Source: CAZOOR01 sp964581505 (GTDB lineage Bacteria; Bacteroidota; Ignavibacteria; Kapaibacteriales; UBA2268). Taken from it: a stretch of 64,000 nucleotides of DNA. Where the stretch lies: the NCBI GenBank assembly GCA_964581505.1, contig CAZOOR010000001.1, forward strand, positions 1 through 64,000. Reading direction: 5' to 3'. Position 1 is the first letter of the stretch, and the number at the start of each line of letters is the position of its first letter. The notes under the pieces are model-generated. The model was not told the origin of the DNA and did not search any database. It saw only the letters and a program-made list of their open reading frames with translations. A program made the translations under genes and the position numbers. Of this stretch, positions 52,187-61,812 are shown in pieces.

Positions 52187-53209
52187 ATGGCATTTAATGT
52201 TTTTTCTAATGATGTAGCAATAGATTTAGGCACAGCCAATACCTTAATATGGATGAAGGGTAAAGGTATAGTACTGAATGAGCCGTCAATCGTAGCGTTC
52301 GATAGAAACACCAAGCATATCATTGCGATAGGCAAAGAAGCCCAATCAATGGTTGGGAAGACTCATCGCGATATTAATATTATCAGACCACTCCGAGATG
52401 GGGTAATTGCCGATTTTGAAATTGCCGAAGGAATGCTCCGAGCATTGATTCGGAAGGTGTCTCCAACTTGGCAGCCGGCTCGCCGTGTTGTTGTTTGCGT
52501 ACCATCAGGTATCACAGAGGTTGAGAAACGAGCCGTCCGAGACAGCTGTGAACATGCAGGTGCAAAGGAAGTGCATCTGATTGCCGAACCAATGGCAGGA
52601 GCGATTGGTATCGGCTTGGAAGTCAAGGAACCTATTGGCAATATGATTGTTGATATTGGCGGTGGTACGACCGAGATAGCTGTTATTGCACTCGCCGGAA
52701 TTGTAGCCGATGAATCAATAAGAATAGCAGGTGATGAAATGACCGATGCCATTATTCAATTTTTCAAAAAGCAACATAATATTTTAATTGGTGATAGAAC
52801 TGCCGAGTCTATCAAATGCGAAGTTGGTTCTGCCGTAGAGCTTGATGAAGAAATCGCAATTGAAGTGAGAGGGCGGGATTTAGTTGCGGGTATTCCTCGC
52901 AGTATTGAGATTACTTCCGATAATATTCGAGAAGCATTATTGAGCGCTGTTAATTCTATTGTTATGGCAGTTCTGAATTTGTTGGAGAAAACACCTCCCG
53001 AGTTATCAGCCGATATTTATGAGCGTGGAATAATGCTAACAGGTGGTGGGGCATTGCTCAAAGGCTTGGACGAAAAGTTGCGTAGGGAAACATCGCTTCC
53101 TGTTCATGTTGCCGATGACCCGCTGACAGCTGTTGTCCGTGGCACAGGGAAAGTCCTTGAAAATCTAAATGATTATTCATCGGTGTTAATTAAGAGTGCC
53201 AGATATTAA
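52187..53209 (+). CDS. mreB: Rod-shape determining protein MreB
   Basis: A 340-residue bacterial actin. ATP-binding elements are AIDLGTANTLIW, MIVDIGGGTTEIAVIAL and GIMLTGGGALLKGLD, and the interaction loop motif VVCVPSGITEVEKRAV is intact. It guides lateral peptidoglycan synthesis, so the organism is expected to be rod-shaped or to have been. It heads mreB-mreC-mreD-PBP. The gap of 63 bases before mreC contains no terminator. Confidence 0.97.
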   Translation: MAFNVFSNDVAIDLGTANTLIWMKGKGIVLNEPSIVAFDRNTKHIIAIGKEAQSMVGKTHRDINIIRPLRDGVIADFEIAEGMLRALIRKVSPTWQPARRVVVCVPSGITEVEKRAVRDSCEHAGAKEVHLIAEPMAGAIGIGLEVKEPIGNMIVDIGGGTTEIAVIALAGIVADESIRIAGDEMTDAIIQFFKKQHNILIGDRTAESIKCEVGSAVELDEEIAIEVRGRDLVAGIPRSIEITSDNIREALLSAVNSIVMAVLNLLEKTPPELSADIYERGIMLTGGGALLKGLDEKLRRETSLPVHVADDPLTAVVRGTGKVLENLNDYSSVLIKSARY

Positions 53210-53272
53210 ATTTTGTCGGACTGATTTTGCAGCAGGGCAGTCCGTATTCTTCAAATCAATCGAAGGCAATTG

Positions 53273-54223
53273 ATGCAAAGCTTTATTGAGTTTATCATAA
53301 GGTTTAAGAGTTATATTTCGTTTGCCGCTCTTGTTGTTATCAGCTTGTCGCTTATCTCGATGAGCAATGTTAATCAAATTGGCGGTTTTCGTACTCTTGT
53401 TATTGCAACTTTCGGTTGGGTACAGGAAGGCTTTTCTTGGATTCCCAATCCTGCCGCTATCCGCAATGAAAACAATGCTCTTCGCGAATTGAACCTACAA
53501 CTATCCAATGAAGTTACCAGAATGCGTGATGCTGTTGTTGAAAATAAAGCATTGCGTTCGCTATTACAATTGAAAAAAAACTCGGATAATGAAATTATTG
53601 CTGTTTCTATTGTTGGTATAACCAAAGTTCAACTCCGCAACTATCTGATTATTGATAAAGGCAAATCAAACGGAATAGAAACGGGTATGTCTTTGCGCAC
53701 TGATGCAGGTATTGTTGGTACCGTCATTGGTGCAAGCGATAATTACGCTATTGTCGAAACAATTATGAATAGAGATGTCAATATTTCTGCAAAGAGTTTA
53801 CGCTCGGACTATAAGGGTATTATTGTTTGGGAAGGCGGGCAATACTTACTTATGAAAGATGTGCTACAATCTTATGATGTTAAAAAGGGTGATATTATTG
53901 TTACTTCCGATTTCAGCAACAAGTATCCTGTCGCTGTACCTATCGGTAAAGTGGTTGATACGGGCGAAGAGGAAGGGCATTTATTCTTAAAAGTTGTTGT
54001 CAAACCATTTGTAAATTTCGAGACGCTCGAAGAAGCATTTGTGATTAAGTCGCTCCCTGATACCGAGAGGATTGAACTGATTAGAGAATTAGACGAGAAA
54101 TTACTATTAAGAAAAATGGAAGCAAGACGTAAGGACAAACTGATTTTCAAGAAAAAAAAGAAAAAGAAAGAGAATAAGAATAAGGCTGAATCTCAATCCG
54201 ATAAGAAGGGCAAGAAGAAATGA
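53273..54223 (+). CDS. mreC: Cell-shape protein MreC
   Basis: A 316-residue bitopic protein: one transmembrane helix (about residues 14-33), a coiled-coil (about 62-95, ENNALRELNLQLSNEVTRMRDAVVENKALRSLLQL) and the MreC periplasmic beta domain (about 100-270). An unusually Lys-rich tail of about 30 residues (KKKKKKENKNKAESQSDKKG type) ends the protein. ATG 53273 is chosen over a TTG at 53270. It overlaps mreD by 4 bases (ATGA). Scaffolds MreB with periplasmic synthases. Confidence 0.94.
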   Translation: MQSFIEFIIRFKSYISFAALVVISLSLISMSNVNQIGGFRTLVIATFGWVQEGFSWIPNPAAIRNENNALRELNLQLSNEVTRMRDAVVENKALRSLLQLKKNSDNEIIAVSIVGITKVQLRNYLIIDKGKSNGIETGMSLRTDAGIVGTVIGASDNYAIVETIMNRDVNISAKSLRSDYKGIIVWEGGQYLLMKDVLQSYDVKKGDIIVTSDFSNKYPVAVPIGKVVDTGEEEGHLFLKVVVKPFVNFETLEEAFVIKSLPDTERIELIRELDEKLLLRKMEARRKDKLIFKKKKKKKENKNKAESQSDKKGKKK

Positions 54224-54738
54224 AAATGTCGCTCAATTCATCGCTAACAAGAAATGATATAATTCGTTATTTCTATTATGTTATTGCCGCAATGCTTCTT
54301 ATTTCTATTCATATTACAGTACTTGATTTCATTGCTATCGGTAATATTACACCCGACCTTTTAATTATTCTTGTTGTTATTATTGCAATTTATGAGGGAC
54401 AGTTCAAAGCGGTTTTTATCGGTTTTTTCATAGGACTGTTATTCGATATTTTCACTTTTGATGTTATTGGTACTAATGCCTTGACTAAAACCGTAGTTGC
54501 ATTTTTTGCCGGTTATTTCTATCAAGAAGGCGAAGCAAGAAAAATAATTGGTAGCTTGAAATTTCTAATCATTGTGTTTATAGCTGCAATGTTTCATAAT
54601 GCCATTTATAATATTTTCTATTTAAAATTGAGCGAGGCATCATTTACTCATTTCTTTCTTTTGTATGGGGTAGCCGCTTCATTATATACTACTGTGATAG
54701 CTGTTTTTCCTATGCTCTTTAGAATTACACGTAAGTAA
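54220..54738 (+). CDS. mreD: Rod-shape determining membrane protein MreD
   Basis: A 172-residue protein with five hydrophobic helices (for example YYVIAAMLLISIHITVLDF and LLIILVVIIAIYEGQ), the size and topology of MreD. The recognisable motif is GFFIGLLFDIFTFDVIGTNALTKTVVAFFAGYF. Start overlaps mreC by 4 bases, so translation is coupled. Followed after 16 bases by the class B PBP gene. Confidence 0.92.
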   Translation: MKMSLNSSLTRNDIIRYFYYVIAAMLLISIHITVLDFIAIGNITPDLLIILVVIIAIYEGQFKAVFIGFFIGLLFDIFTFDVIGTNALTKTVVAFFAGYFYQEGEARKIIGSLKFLIIVFIAAMFHNAIYNIFYLKLSEASFTHFFLLYGVAASLYTTVIAVFPMLFRITRK

Positions 54739-54754
54739 TTCACTAAAGTTGAAT

Positions 54755-56710
54755 ATGGATAATAATTTCAAGCATAATGAGAATAATGAATTTATAAATC
54801 CACAAAAACAAAAGTTCTGGAAATTAATTTTTGTTTTTGCTTTGCTCGGATTTGGCTTTGGTGCATTAATTGTGCGTTTGGTAAACCTGCAAATTATCGA
54901 CAAAGATAAATATAGAAAAATTGCACGCATTCAGCACGAATCAAAAGTAAACCTAAAAGCAGAGCGCGGAAACATATATGATAGAAAAGGGCGTTTGCTG
55001 GCTTCTACAATAAAGAGTTATTCTTTTGCATTAGACCCGACTATTCTCAAAGATAAAAATGAAATTCTAAATATTTGCAATCTTGTTTCAATTATAACCG
55101 GCAAAAAATCACCAACGGAATTATATAGACGTATTAAAAATACGAAGGGTGCCTTTGTATGGCTCGTGCGTGGGCTTATGCCGACGCAGGCAAAAATATT
55201 TGATTCAATTAAAGTACGCGGTTTTATTAGAATTATCGAACCAAAAAGAAATTATTTGTATGGTTCGATTGCTTCACAGGTTATTGGTTGTACCGATATT
55301 GATAATAGGGGATTGACAGGAATTGAATTAAGCTACGACTCGCTATTGAGGGGCGCTGACAGCTATGTAATTATGTTGCGTGATGCCGCCGGCAGACTAA
55401 TCCCTACACCTACGACTGCATTGAAAAGAGTAAATAACGGATATTCGCTCAAATTAACTATTGATATTGAATTGCAACGCATTGCAGAATATGAATTACA
55501 ATTGGGTGTGAAAAAATCAAAAGCAGATGCAGGTACAGTACTCATTATTAATCCAAGGAATGGCGAGATTCTGGCTATGGCTTCCGAACCTAATTACGAC
55601 CCGAATAATATAAAAACAATTTCTTCCGCTAATATGCGAAATAGAGCAATTACTGATATTTATGAGCCGGGTTCAACATTCAAATTAATTACTGCGGCGG
55701 CGGCACTCGAAGAAGGCATTGCAAATAGTAAAACGATTTTAAATGGACATGGTGGTACTGTCTATTATGATGGATATAAAATTACAGATGAACATATTAC
55801 CGGAAAAATCTCGTTTACCGAAGCTATGGCTATTTCAAGTAATGTTATTTTTTCTCATCTTGCCTATCGCATTCCACCTAATAAATTATTCAAATATGTC
55901 CGTGATTTTGGGTTCGGGCTTCTCTATGGAATTACTTTATCAGGTGAGGCAAAGGGGAAAATAAAAAGTCCGGCGGAGCTGGACGCCGTATCGCGTAGAT
56001 TTTTGGGTTTTGGTTATGGAATATCCGTTACTCCTTTGCAAATGGCTAATGCGTTTGCGGCTATTGCCAATAATGGTACTATGATGAAGCCGTATATTGT
56101 TAGTGCTTTGTTGAACGATAATCAGAATATTGTCAAATCATTTTCACCAATCAAAATAAGGCGTGTTGTCTCTGAGAATACTGCAAAGGAACTAACCTCA
56201 ATGCTTGTGAGTGTAGTGGAAAAAGGTACAGGTAAGGAAGCAGGTATGATAGGTATGCAAATTGCAGGTAAGACCGGTACTGCTCAGATTTTCGATAGTT
56301 CATATTCAAAAAAACATTATACTGCATCATTTGCAGGATATTTCCCAGCCGAAAATCCGCAAATTGCTATGCTTATAGTTCTTGATAAGCCGAAGGGAAA
56401 TATTTATGGCGGTTCTACTGCGGCACCTATATTTAGAAATATTGCTCGTAGTTGGATTGCTCTATCCGATAATATTGCTCGTTTTGTCAGCGATGCAAAA
56501 ACGGCTCAAACAAATAATGATATATATATGCCTGACTTACGCGGATTAGATTTTTTCAGTGCTAAGAAAATCATTGGGGCTTTGGGTTTTATATGCGAAG
56601 ATAGTAAGAGTAATTTTGTTATTGCCAAACAAAAGCCTAAGCCGGGTTCATTAATACAGTCATCAAAAAAGATAATTGTAAAACTATCTCCGGCAAAGAA
56701 AAATAATTAA
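54755..56710 (+). CDS. Class B penicillin-binding protein with PASTA domain
   Basis: A 651-residue transpeptidase. One N-terminal helix (about 22-42), a dimerisation domain with KAERGNIYDRKGRLLA, then the transpeptidase: active-site Ser307 in EPGSTFKLI (SxxK), Ser361-Ser-Asn363 (SxN) and Lys506 in AGKTGTAQ (KTG). A PASTA-like C-terminal domain (about 595-650, YMPDLRGLDFFSAKKIIGALG) follows. Length and PASTA resemble FtsI/SpoVD division PBPs more than elongation PBP2, yet it occupies the position of mrdA after mreBCD and no rodA follows. ATG 54755 is chosen over TTG 54749. Confidence 0.9.
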   Translation: MDNNFKHNENNEFINPQKQKFWKLIFVFALLGFGFGALIVRLVNLQIIDKDKYRKIARIQHESKVNLKAERGNIYDRKGRLLASTIKSYSFALDPTILKDKNEILNICNLVSIITGKKSPTELYRRIKNTKGAFVWLVRGLMPTQAKIFDSIKVRGFIRIIEPKRNYLYGSIASQVIGCTDIDNRGLTGIELSYDSLLRGADSYVIMLRDAAGRLIPTPTTALKRVNNGYSLKLTIDIELQRIAEYELQLGVKKSKADAGTVLIINPRNGEILAMASEPNYDPNNIKTISSANMRNRAITDIYEPGSTFKLITAAAALEEGIANSKTILNGHGGTVYYDGYKITDEHITGKISFTEAMAISSNVIFSHLAYRIPPNKLFKYVRDFGFGLLYGITLSGEAKGKIKSPAELDAVSRRFLGFGYGISVTPLQMANAFAAIANNGTMMKPYIVSALLNDNQNIVKSFSPIKIRRVVSENTAKELTSMLVSVVEKGTGKEAGMIGMQIAGKTGTAQIFDSSYSKKHYTASFAGYFPAENPQIAMLIVLDKPKGNIYGGSTAAPIFRNIARSWIALSDNIARFVSDAKTAQTNNDIYMPDLRGLDFFSAKKIIGALGFICEDSKSNFVIAKQKPKPGSLIQSSKKIIVKLSPAKKNN

Positions 56711-56724
56711 TATATGTTTATTGC

Positions 56725-58047
56725 TTATTTGCGTCCAATACAGTAATACTCAAATCCCATTTGATACAGGGTTTCCGGTTCAAACAGATTCCTACCGTCA
56801 AATATCAATGGTTGTTTGAGCAGTGATTTGATTTTATCAAAATCAGGTTTTCTGAAAACGCTCCATTCGGTTGCAATGATTAATGAGTCTGCATTCTCTA
56901 AACAGTCATAAGCATTTTTGGCATAGTGAATTTTATCACCGAATTCCAGTCTCGTATTTTCCATAGCTTCCGGGTCATACACGCTTAATGAATAGCCGTC
57001 TTTTAATAATTCCTCAATGATAACAAAAGCAGGCGCTTCACGAGTGTCGTCTGTATCCGGTTTGAATGCAAGCCCCCAAAGTGCAATTTTTGGATTTTCT
57101 TTTCCCTCGAACTGTGATTTGATTTTATCAATAAATCGCATAATTTGTTTGCGGTTTACTCTTTGTGCCGCTGAAACAATTTCGAGAGCCGCCCCAACTT
57201 CTTCGGCAGAATGTATTAGTGCTTTTACATCTTTCGGGAAACAAGAACCACCATAGCCGATACCTGCAAATAAAAAGCGTTTGCCAATCCTGGAATCAGC
57301 ACCCATGCCGAGACGTATCTTATCGATGTCTGCACCGACAATTTCGCAATATTTTGACAGGTCATTCATAAATGATATTTTCGTTGCCAAGAACGAATTG
57401 GCGGCATATTTTGTTACTTCTGCACTTTTGATATCCATAATGTAAATAGGGTTGCCGCTTCGTACAAATGGTTTGTATAAGTCTGTCAATACTGTTTTTG
57501 CATAATCGCTGTTTGTACCTATAACTATTCTTTCAGGTTTTAACGAATCCTCAATAGCAAAGCCTTCGCGTAGAAATTCGGGATTGCTTACGACATCTAC
57601 CGGAAATTCAGGGATAATCTCATCAAGGATTGCTTTGGTCTTATCGGCTGTGCCGACAGGTACTGTGCTTTTATTAATCAGAATTAGTTTGTCTTTTTTG
57701 TTTAATTTTTTCAAAAGACGTGCAATATCTTTAGTTACATTTAGTACATGGTGTAGGTCGGCAGAACCATCTTCATTCGGAGGTGTAGGTAAGCATAAAA
57801 ATATTATGGAGCAATTAATTACTGCATCTTCAAGATTTGTTGAGAACAGCAAACGTTCTTCTTTCAGATTTCTCTGCAATAAAACATCAAGTCCGGGTTC
57901 ATAAATAGGTGAAATGCCATCTTTCAGTTTCTTGATTTTATTTTCATCAATATCTATTCCGTAAACCGTATTACCTGTTTCAGCAAAACAAGTACCTGTT
58001 ACCAAACCTACATATCCCGTTCCAACTACTCCGATATTATATGCCAT
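56725..58047 (-). CDS. ugd: UDP-glucose 6-dehydrogenase
   Basis: A 440-residue NAD-dependent enzyme that makes UDP-glucuronate for polysaccharides. Motifs are GVVGTGYVGLVTGTCFAETG (NAD binding), VSNPEFLREGFA and the active-site Cys in GYGGSCFPKDVKAL near residue 260. The ATG at 58047 is chosen because a GGAG Shine-Dalgarno sits 8 bases before it; that GGAG belongs to an alternative upstream ATG codon (58059). It ends the minus-strand run that starts with the TPR protein at the right edge, with a 77-base gap after the small membrane protein, so it may have its own promoter. Confidence 0.95.
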   Translation of the reverse strand: MAYNIGVVGTGYVGLVTGTCFAETGNTVYGIDIDENKIKKLKDGISPIYEPGLDVLLQRNLKEERLLFSTNLEDAVINCSIIFLCLPTPPNEDGSADLHHVLNVTKDIARLLKKLNKKDKLILINKSTVPVGTADKTKAILDEIIPEFPVDVVSNPEFLREGFAIEDSLKPERIVIGTNSDYAKTVLTDLYKPFVRSGNPIYIMDIKSAEVTKYAANSFLATKISFMNDLSKYCEIVGADIDKIRLGMGADSRIGKRFLFAGIGYGGSCFPKDVKALIHSAEEVGAALEIVSAAQRVNRKQIMRFIDKIKSQFEGKENPKIALWGLAFKPDTDDTREAPAFVIIEELLKDGYSLSVYDPEAMENTRLEFGDKIHYAKNAYDCLENADSLIIATEWSVFRKPDFDKIKSLLKQPLIFDGRNLFEPETLYQMGFEYYCIGRK

Positions 58048-58124
58048 TATTTTCTCCATTTGAAAAATGTAATAATAAGAACTCCAAAATTAGAAAAATT
58101 ATTCAGAATAGAGAAATATTGTTT

Positions 58125-58319
58125 TTATGGCATTAATAATATTTTGATGATAACTAAAATAAGTATTACTAATATCGCCAACATTATGGCGATTTTAACA
58201 AAACGTTTGATGATGGAAAAGAATAAAAGAAAAAGCAGAATGCCGATAATAACTTTTCCATAAGTCGGAAGTGTCGAGAATACGTTGATTATATTATCTA
58301 AAAACAAAAATGTGTTCAT
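58125..58319 (-). CDS. 64-residue membrane protein coupled to TonB gene
   Basis: A small protein with two hydrophobic segments: residues about 21-36 (GKVIIGILLFLLFFSII) and, after a KRFVK turn, 41-62 (IAIMLAILVILILVIIKILL). Its ATG shares a base with the stop of the TonB-family gene (TGATG), strong evidence for real, coupled translation. No family is recognised. A role as a small partner or anchor of the TonB-like transducer is inference. The possible alternative is a by-product of the TonB reading frame's end, unlikely given the overlap and composition. Confidence 0.7.
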   Translation of the reverse strand: MNTFLFLDNIINVFSTLPTYGKVIIGILLFLLFFSIIKRFVKIAIMLAILVILILVIIKILLMP

Positions 58320-59095
58320 CAGCTTAGTCTAAATGTGAACGTAATAATTCCGTACATTTCTTTATCATCTTTCAATGGATTGAAACGCCATTTCCTCAAT
58401 GCATCCATAGCGGCTTTTTCTAATAACGGGTCGCCCTTCTGCAGTGGGAAAACAGTGCTGACAGTGCCGTCTGCTCTTACTGTAAAGCGGATACGAATCT
58501 GTGCTTCGGTATTTACTCCCGGTGGATATTTTGGGAGTTTCTTGAATAATACTACACGGTTTCCGCCGCCACCCCATTCAATATCACCCAAACCGAGTCC
58601 TGCTCCGGGTCCGAACCCAGTAGTTCCCGTACCTGTACCTTGCGGCGAACCGTCAGGTGAACCTATGTTTTTAGTAGAATTACCTTCAATATTGTCCTTA
58701 GATTTTGTGTTTGAAGCCGCTCCGTCTATTGCCTTTAAGTTCTGATAGTTCTCAGGGTCTTCGACAGGTTCTTGTGGGGTTGCTCTTTTATTTGCCGCAA
58801 TTTTTGCATCGTGCAAATCCGAAAGAGTGATTGCTCCTTTGTGGCTGGCACCCTCACGTGAAAGGTTACCTTTGCTTACGCCGGTACCGTCCCCATCTCC
58901 AAAATTAATAATACCGATAGGAATTAGATTTTGCTCCGGTTTTTGTGGGCTACTATCTGAAAAGCCAACTGAAATAAGAAAAAACAGCGAAAAAACGATT
59001 GCCAGAGCAATAGCAAAGCCTCTCGCCGTGAATCTATCCCACGGTATCTTCATTTTTAACTGTACTTGTGTATCTTCTCTATAAGGAACATACAT
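58319..59095 (-). CDS. TonB-family energy transducer
   Basis: A 258-residue protein: cytoplasmic basic N-terminus, one transmembrane helix (about 28-48), then a periplasmic low-complexity linker with Gly-rich GDGDGTG and GTGTGTTGFGPGAGLGLGD, and a TonB C-terminal domain (about 185-258, KYPPGVNTEAQIRIRFTVRADGTVS, LLEKAAMDALRKWRFNPL). It couples the proton-motive force to outer-membrane transport via ExbBD, which are not in the window. The linker is Gly-rich rather than Pro-rich as in E. coli TonB. It sits beside outer-membrane barrel and SPOR genes. Confidence 0.92.
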   Translation of the reverse strand: MYVPYREDTQVQLKMKIPWDRFTARGFAIALAIVFSLFFLISVGFSDSSPQKPEQNLIPIGIINFGDGDGTGVSKGNLSREGASHKGAITLSDLHDAKIAANKRATPQEPVEDPENYQNLKAIDGAASNTKSKDNIEGNSTKNIGSPDGSPQGTGTGTTGFGPGAGLGLGDIEWGGGGNRVVLFKKLPKYPPGVNTEAQIRIRFTVRADGTVSTVFPLQKGDPLLEKAAMDALRKWRFNPLKDDKEMYGIITFTFRLS

Positions 59096-59170
59096 AGCTT
59101 TTCCCCCCGCTTTAACGTTCCTGATTTTTATATTTAATTATAAAAAAATCATTTGTTTAACAAATCAATT

Positions 59171-60205
59171 CTATTTTATTCTGTCTATATATGAACGAGA
59201 TAATCCCAATTTCATTGCCATTAAACGTGCTTCTGCTTCCGTACCGAAACGACCGAAACGAACAGTGTAAACTATTTTATTTCGTTTCCGTAGGGGTACG
59301 ATTGATGCGTTTAAATTTCTGCGATTTAGTTTTTTCAACCACATTGAGGCTTCATCATAAGATTCCGAAGCATAAGCCTGAATTGTAAATAAACCATTCT
59401 TGCTTGCCGGTGGTATCTTTAATTGATGTTTACTTGTTTTCGCAGAAAATGTTTTCTTTGTCGGTATTATCTTTGATGACGTAATGTCATTGTTACTTAC
59501 TGTTATTGCCCTTTTGGGTAATACTTTCGATTTATTTGATTTCGGGTTTGGCTTAACGACATTTTGTTTTTTTGCAAGAGTTTTCTCTTCTTGGCTCTTT
59601 GTCTTGTTGGGTTTTACGATTTCTTTTCTTGCGACTTTCGCTTGGGTAATTGTTGTTTTTTTCTTTGTAATAGCAGGTTCGACATCATCTATCTCTTCTA
59701 TTGTCTCAATTGCATTCTCATTGCTTCCTTCTGCTTTTATCATAGTAGTATTCACTGATGTTTCTTGTTGAGTAGCAATTGTGTCTATTACTTCGACTTC
59801 TGTTTTGACGTCTTGTATTTTGTTGTCCAATTCTATTTCTTCAGATGAATTATTGTTTGAATTATGCTCGACATCTATTGACGAATGCTCCAAAAAGAAT
59901 GACGGAGAATTTACTGTATTCAGTAGGTAATAGCCTGCTAATAGCAAAGCAATAATAATTGCCGCAATAGAAAAACCGGAGACTAAGGGATATGTTTTCT
60001 TTTTTGCTTTCTTTTGCTCGACCTTATGAATTGTCGGAGTAATTACTTTAGCTTCGGGCTTTGTTTTTTTTGCTTCTACACTTGGTTTATGTGTTGTTTC
60101 CGATGTCTCTACTTTCTTATTTAACGAAAAAGTATCCCCATCGTCCTCAGCAAAACCGCTGAACAATTCTTCGTCTTTTAGTCTATTTTCATCAAATATC
60201 GGCAT
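59171..60205 (-). CDS. SPOR-domain membrane protein
   Basis: A 344-residue bitopic protein. An acidic N-terminal segment (DEELFSGFAEDDGDTF) is followed by a Lys-rich cytoplasmic region, one transmembrane helix at about residues 74-93, a Lys/Ser/Thr-rich periplasmic linker, and a C-terminal SPOR domain (about 270-344, GLFTIQAYASESYDEASMWLKKL, YTVRFGRFGTEAEARLMAMKL). SPOR domains bind denuded glycan strands at division sites. It follows the barrel gene by 9 bases and precedes the TonB gene by 75 bases. A division or envelope-organisation role is expected. Confidence 0.9.
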   Translation of the reverse strand: MPIFDENRLKDEELFSGFAEDDGDTFSLNKKVETSETTHKPSVEAKKTKPEAKVITPTIHKVEQKKAKKKTYPLVSGFSIAAIIIALLLAGYYLLNTVNSPSFFLEHSSIDVEHNSNNNSSEEIELDNKIQDVKTEVEVIDTIATQQETSVNTTMIKAEGSNENAIETIEEIDDVEPAITKKKTTITQAKVARKEIVKPNKTKSQEEKTLAKKQNVVKPNPKSNKSKVLPKRAITVSNNDITSSKIIPTKKTFSAKTSKHQLKIPPASKNGLFTIQAYASESYDEASMWLKKLNRRNLNASIVPLRKRNKIVYTVRFGRFGTEAEARLMAMKLGLSRSYIDRIK

Positions 60206-60214
60206 ATCAATTAA

Positions 60215-61801
60215 TTAAAATCTGTATAATAATCCTGCATTTAAAAATAGTCCTTGCTCTCTGTACCCTCTCCAAATATAAATATTTTCGTTCAATAAAT
60301 TATTAATATTTATAAAAATATTAAATTTTTTGTTCAATTTATAATCTGCTGCCAAGAATAAATCAATATAATCGGCTAGCTCAATTGTGTTATCCAAATC
60401 TGCATACCTACCAGCTACATAATTGCCACCTATTGATGTGGTGAAATAATCCGTCCATTGTCTTTTATAAATACCTGTTATCTGTAGTGGTGTAGAGTAT
60501 GGTAGTACTTTGCCGTCAATACTATTCATATTAATACGAAAGTGATAAAGCAAAGCATCGGCAGAACTGAATTGCCAATTGCCTTCCGAGAAAATTCCGA
60601 AATTTGTACTATTACCGTATTTCAATATGAATGTTGCGGTATCTGCATTTGCAAAGTAGGGATTGCGATGTTCCAAACCGAATGATAAGCCCAGAGCTAC
60701 TAATATATTGTCTTCCGGGTGATAATTGATTTGTGTTGCAATCTTGGTTATTATCGGCTCTGTAAAAAATGTTGTATCGCTTATGTATGGATTTATTTCA
60801 TAATATTTCTGAAAATTTGAATTTTCCATTGTATTCTTGAAATTTCCGTAAATAGAAAAATCCTCATTTAGCATATATTTTGCATCAAAGTCAAGTAAAA
60901 TATTGAACAATGTAGCATCTGACATTATGCTTGCAAGCTGAACGCCTGCCTCTGCATTGAAGATATATTTATCATAATAATACTTGCCGCTTGCAGATAG
61001 TTCAATATGGTTCATCGAATTATTGCCGAAACTATGATAATCTATTTTAGCACCGGCACCGATGAGGAAAGTCTTCCAATAATTATTAAAATGCAGATAG
61101 GCATTCAAGCCGTGGTCGCCAATTGATTTGTCCGCAGTAGTAAGATTGAGAAATGAATAACTGCCGCCTGTTCTGAAATCAGAACCCTCATAATTACCTT
61201 TGCTATCCACGGAGATAAGCATATTGAATGCGGAACGATTGCGCGCCGCTCTCTCGGCATACAGATTATACTTTTTGTAATTAAAATGCAAATTTGAATT
61301 TGTTTTACTTCCGCCGAAGATAAAGAATTTTTCAGGTGCCAAATATTCGGAATTAATACCTGCGAATAATTTTAAATATTCGGAATTTATTGCATCACCA
61401 CTGCTTGTCTCAAGCTTTGCATTGGCAAACATTTTGTAGTTCTTTAAGGCAAAATTATAGCCACCCTCCAAATAGGGTGTAAGGTAACTACCGAATGAGC
61501 CGAGAAGGAAACCCTTGCGTTTGTTTACAATAAGGATATGCTCAGGAAGAGGCTTGGGTGGTAATAGTACCGTTTGTTCCTTTTGTAGCGAATTAATCGA
61601 ATCAAGTTCCGATTGTGTTAATTTTTCAATACTGCCCGGTTCTTGTTTTATTCCTGAGCGTACATTGATTTGTCCCTTTCCTTCAATTACATAGTTTGGC
61701 AATTCAAGCGGTTTTCTTTCCGCTTCCTCTTCTTGTGCCGAAAGCGACATATTGGCAATTAAAATGCTCAATGTAATTAATATGAGATGAAATAATTTCA
61801 T
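60215..61801 (-). CDS. Plug-less outer-membrane beta-barrel protein
   Basis: A 528-residue outer-membrane protein. A signal peptide is followed by an acidic spacer and a short ELPNYVIEGKGQINVRSGIKQEPGS stretch typical of Chlorobi/Ignavibacteria receptor-like proteins. The barrel begins near residue 95 and continues to the aromatic terminal strand (GLFLNAGLLYRF). There is no recognisable plug domain, TonB box or DGxP/GxGA plug motifs, unlike the receptor at 45428-47647. It is probably a porin or a channel working with other partners. Upstream TPR gene is 12 bases away; downstream SPOR gene is 9 bases away. Confidence 0.8.
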   Translation of the reverse strand: MKLFHLILITLSILIANMSLSAQEEEAERKPLELPNYVIEGKGQINVRSGIKQEPGSIEKLTQSELDSINSLQKEQTVLLPPKPLPEHILIVNKRKGFLLGSFGSYLTPYLEGGYNFALKNYKMFANAKLETSSGDAINSEYLKLFAGINSEYLAPEKFFIFGGSKTNSNLHFNYKKYNLYAERAARNRSAFNMLISVDSKGNYEGSDFRTGGSYSFLNLTTADKSIGDHGLNAYLHFNNYWKTFLIGAGAKIDYHSFGNNSMNHIELSASGKYYYDKYIFNAEAGVQLASIMSDATLFNILLDFDAKYMLNEDFSIYGNFKNTMENSNFQKYYEINPYISDTTFFTEPIITKIATQINYHPEDNILVALGLSFGLEHRNPYFANADTATFILKYGNSTNFGIFSEGNWQFSSADALLYHFRINMNSIDGKVLPYSTPLQITGIYKRQWTDYFTTSIGGNYVAGRYADLDNTIELADYIDLFLAADYKLNKKFNIFININNLLNENIYIWRGYREQGLFLNAGLLYRF

Positions 61802-61812
61802 AACACTATAAC

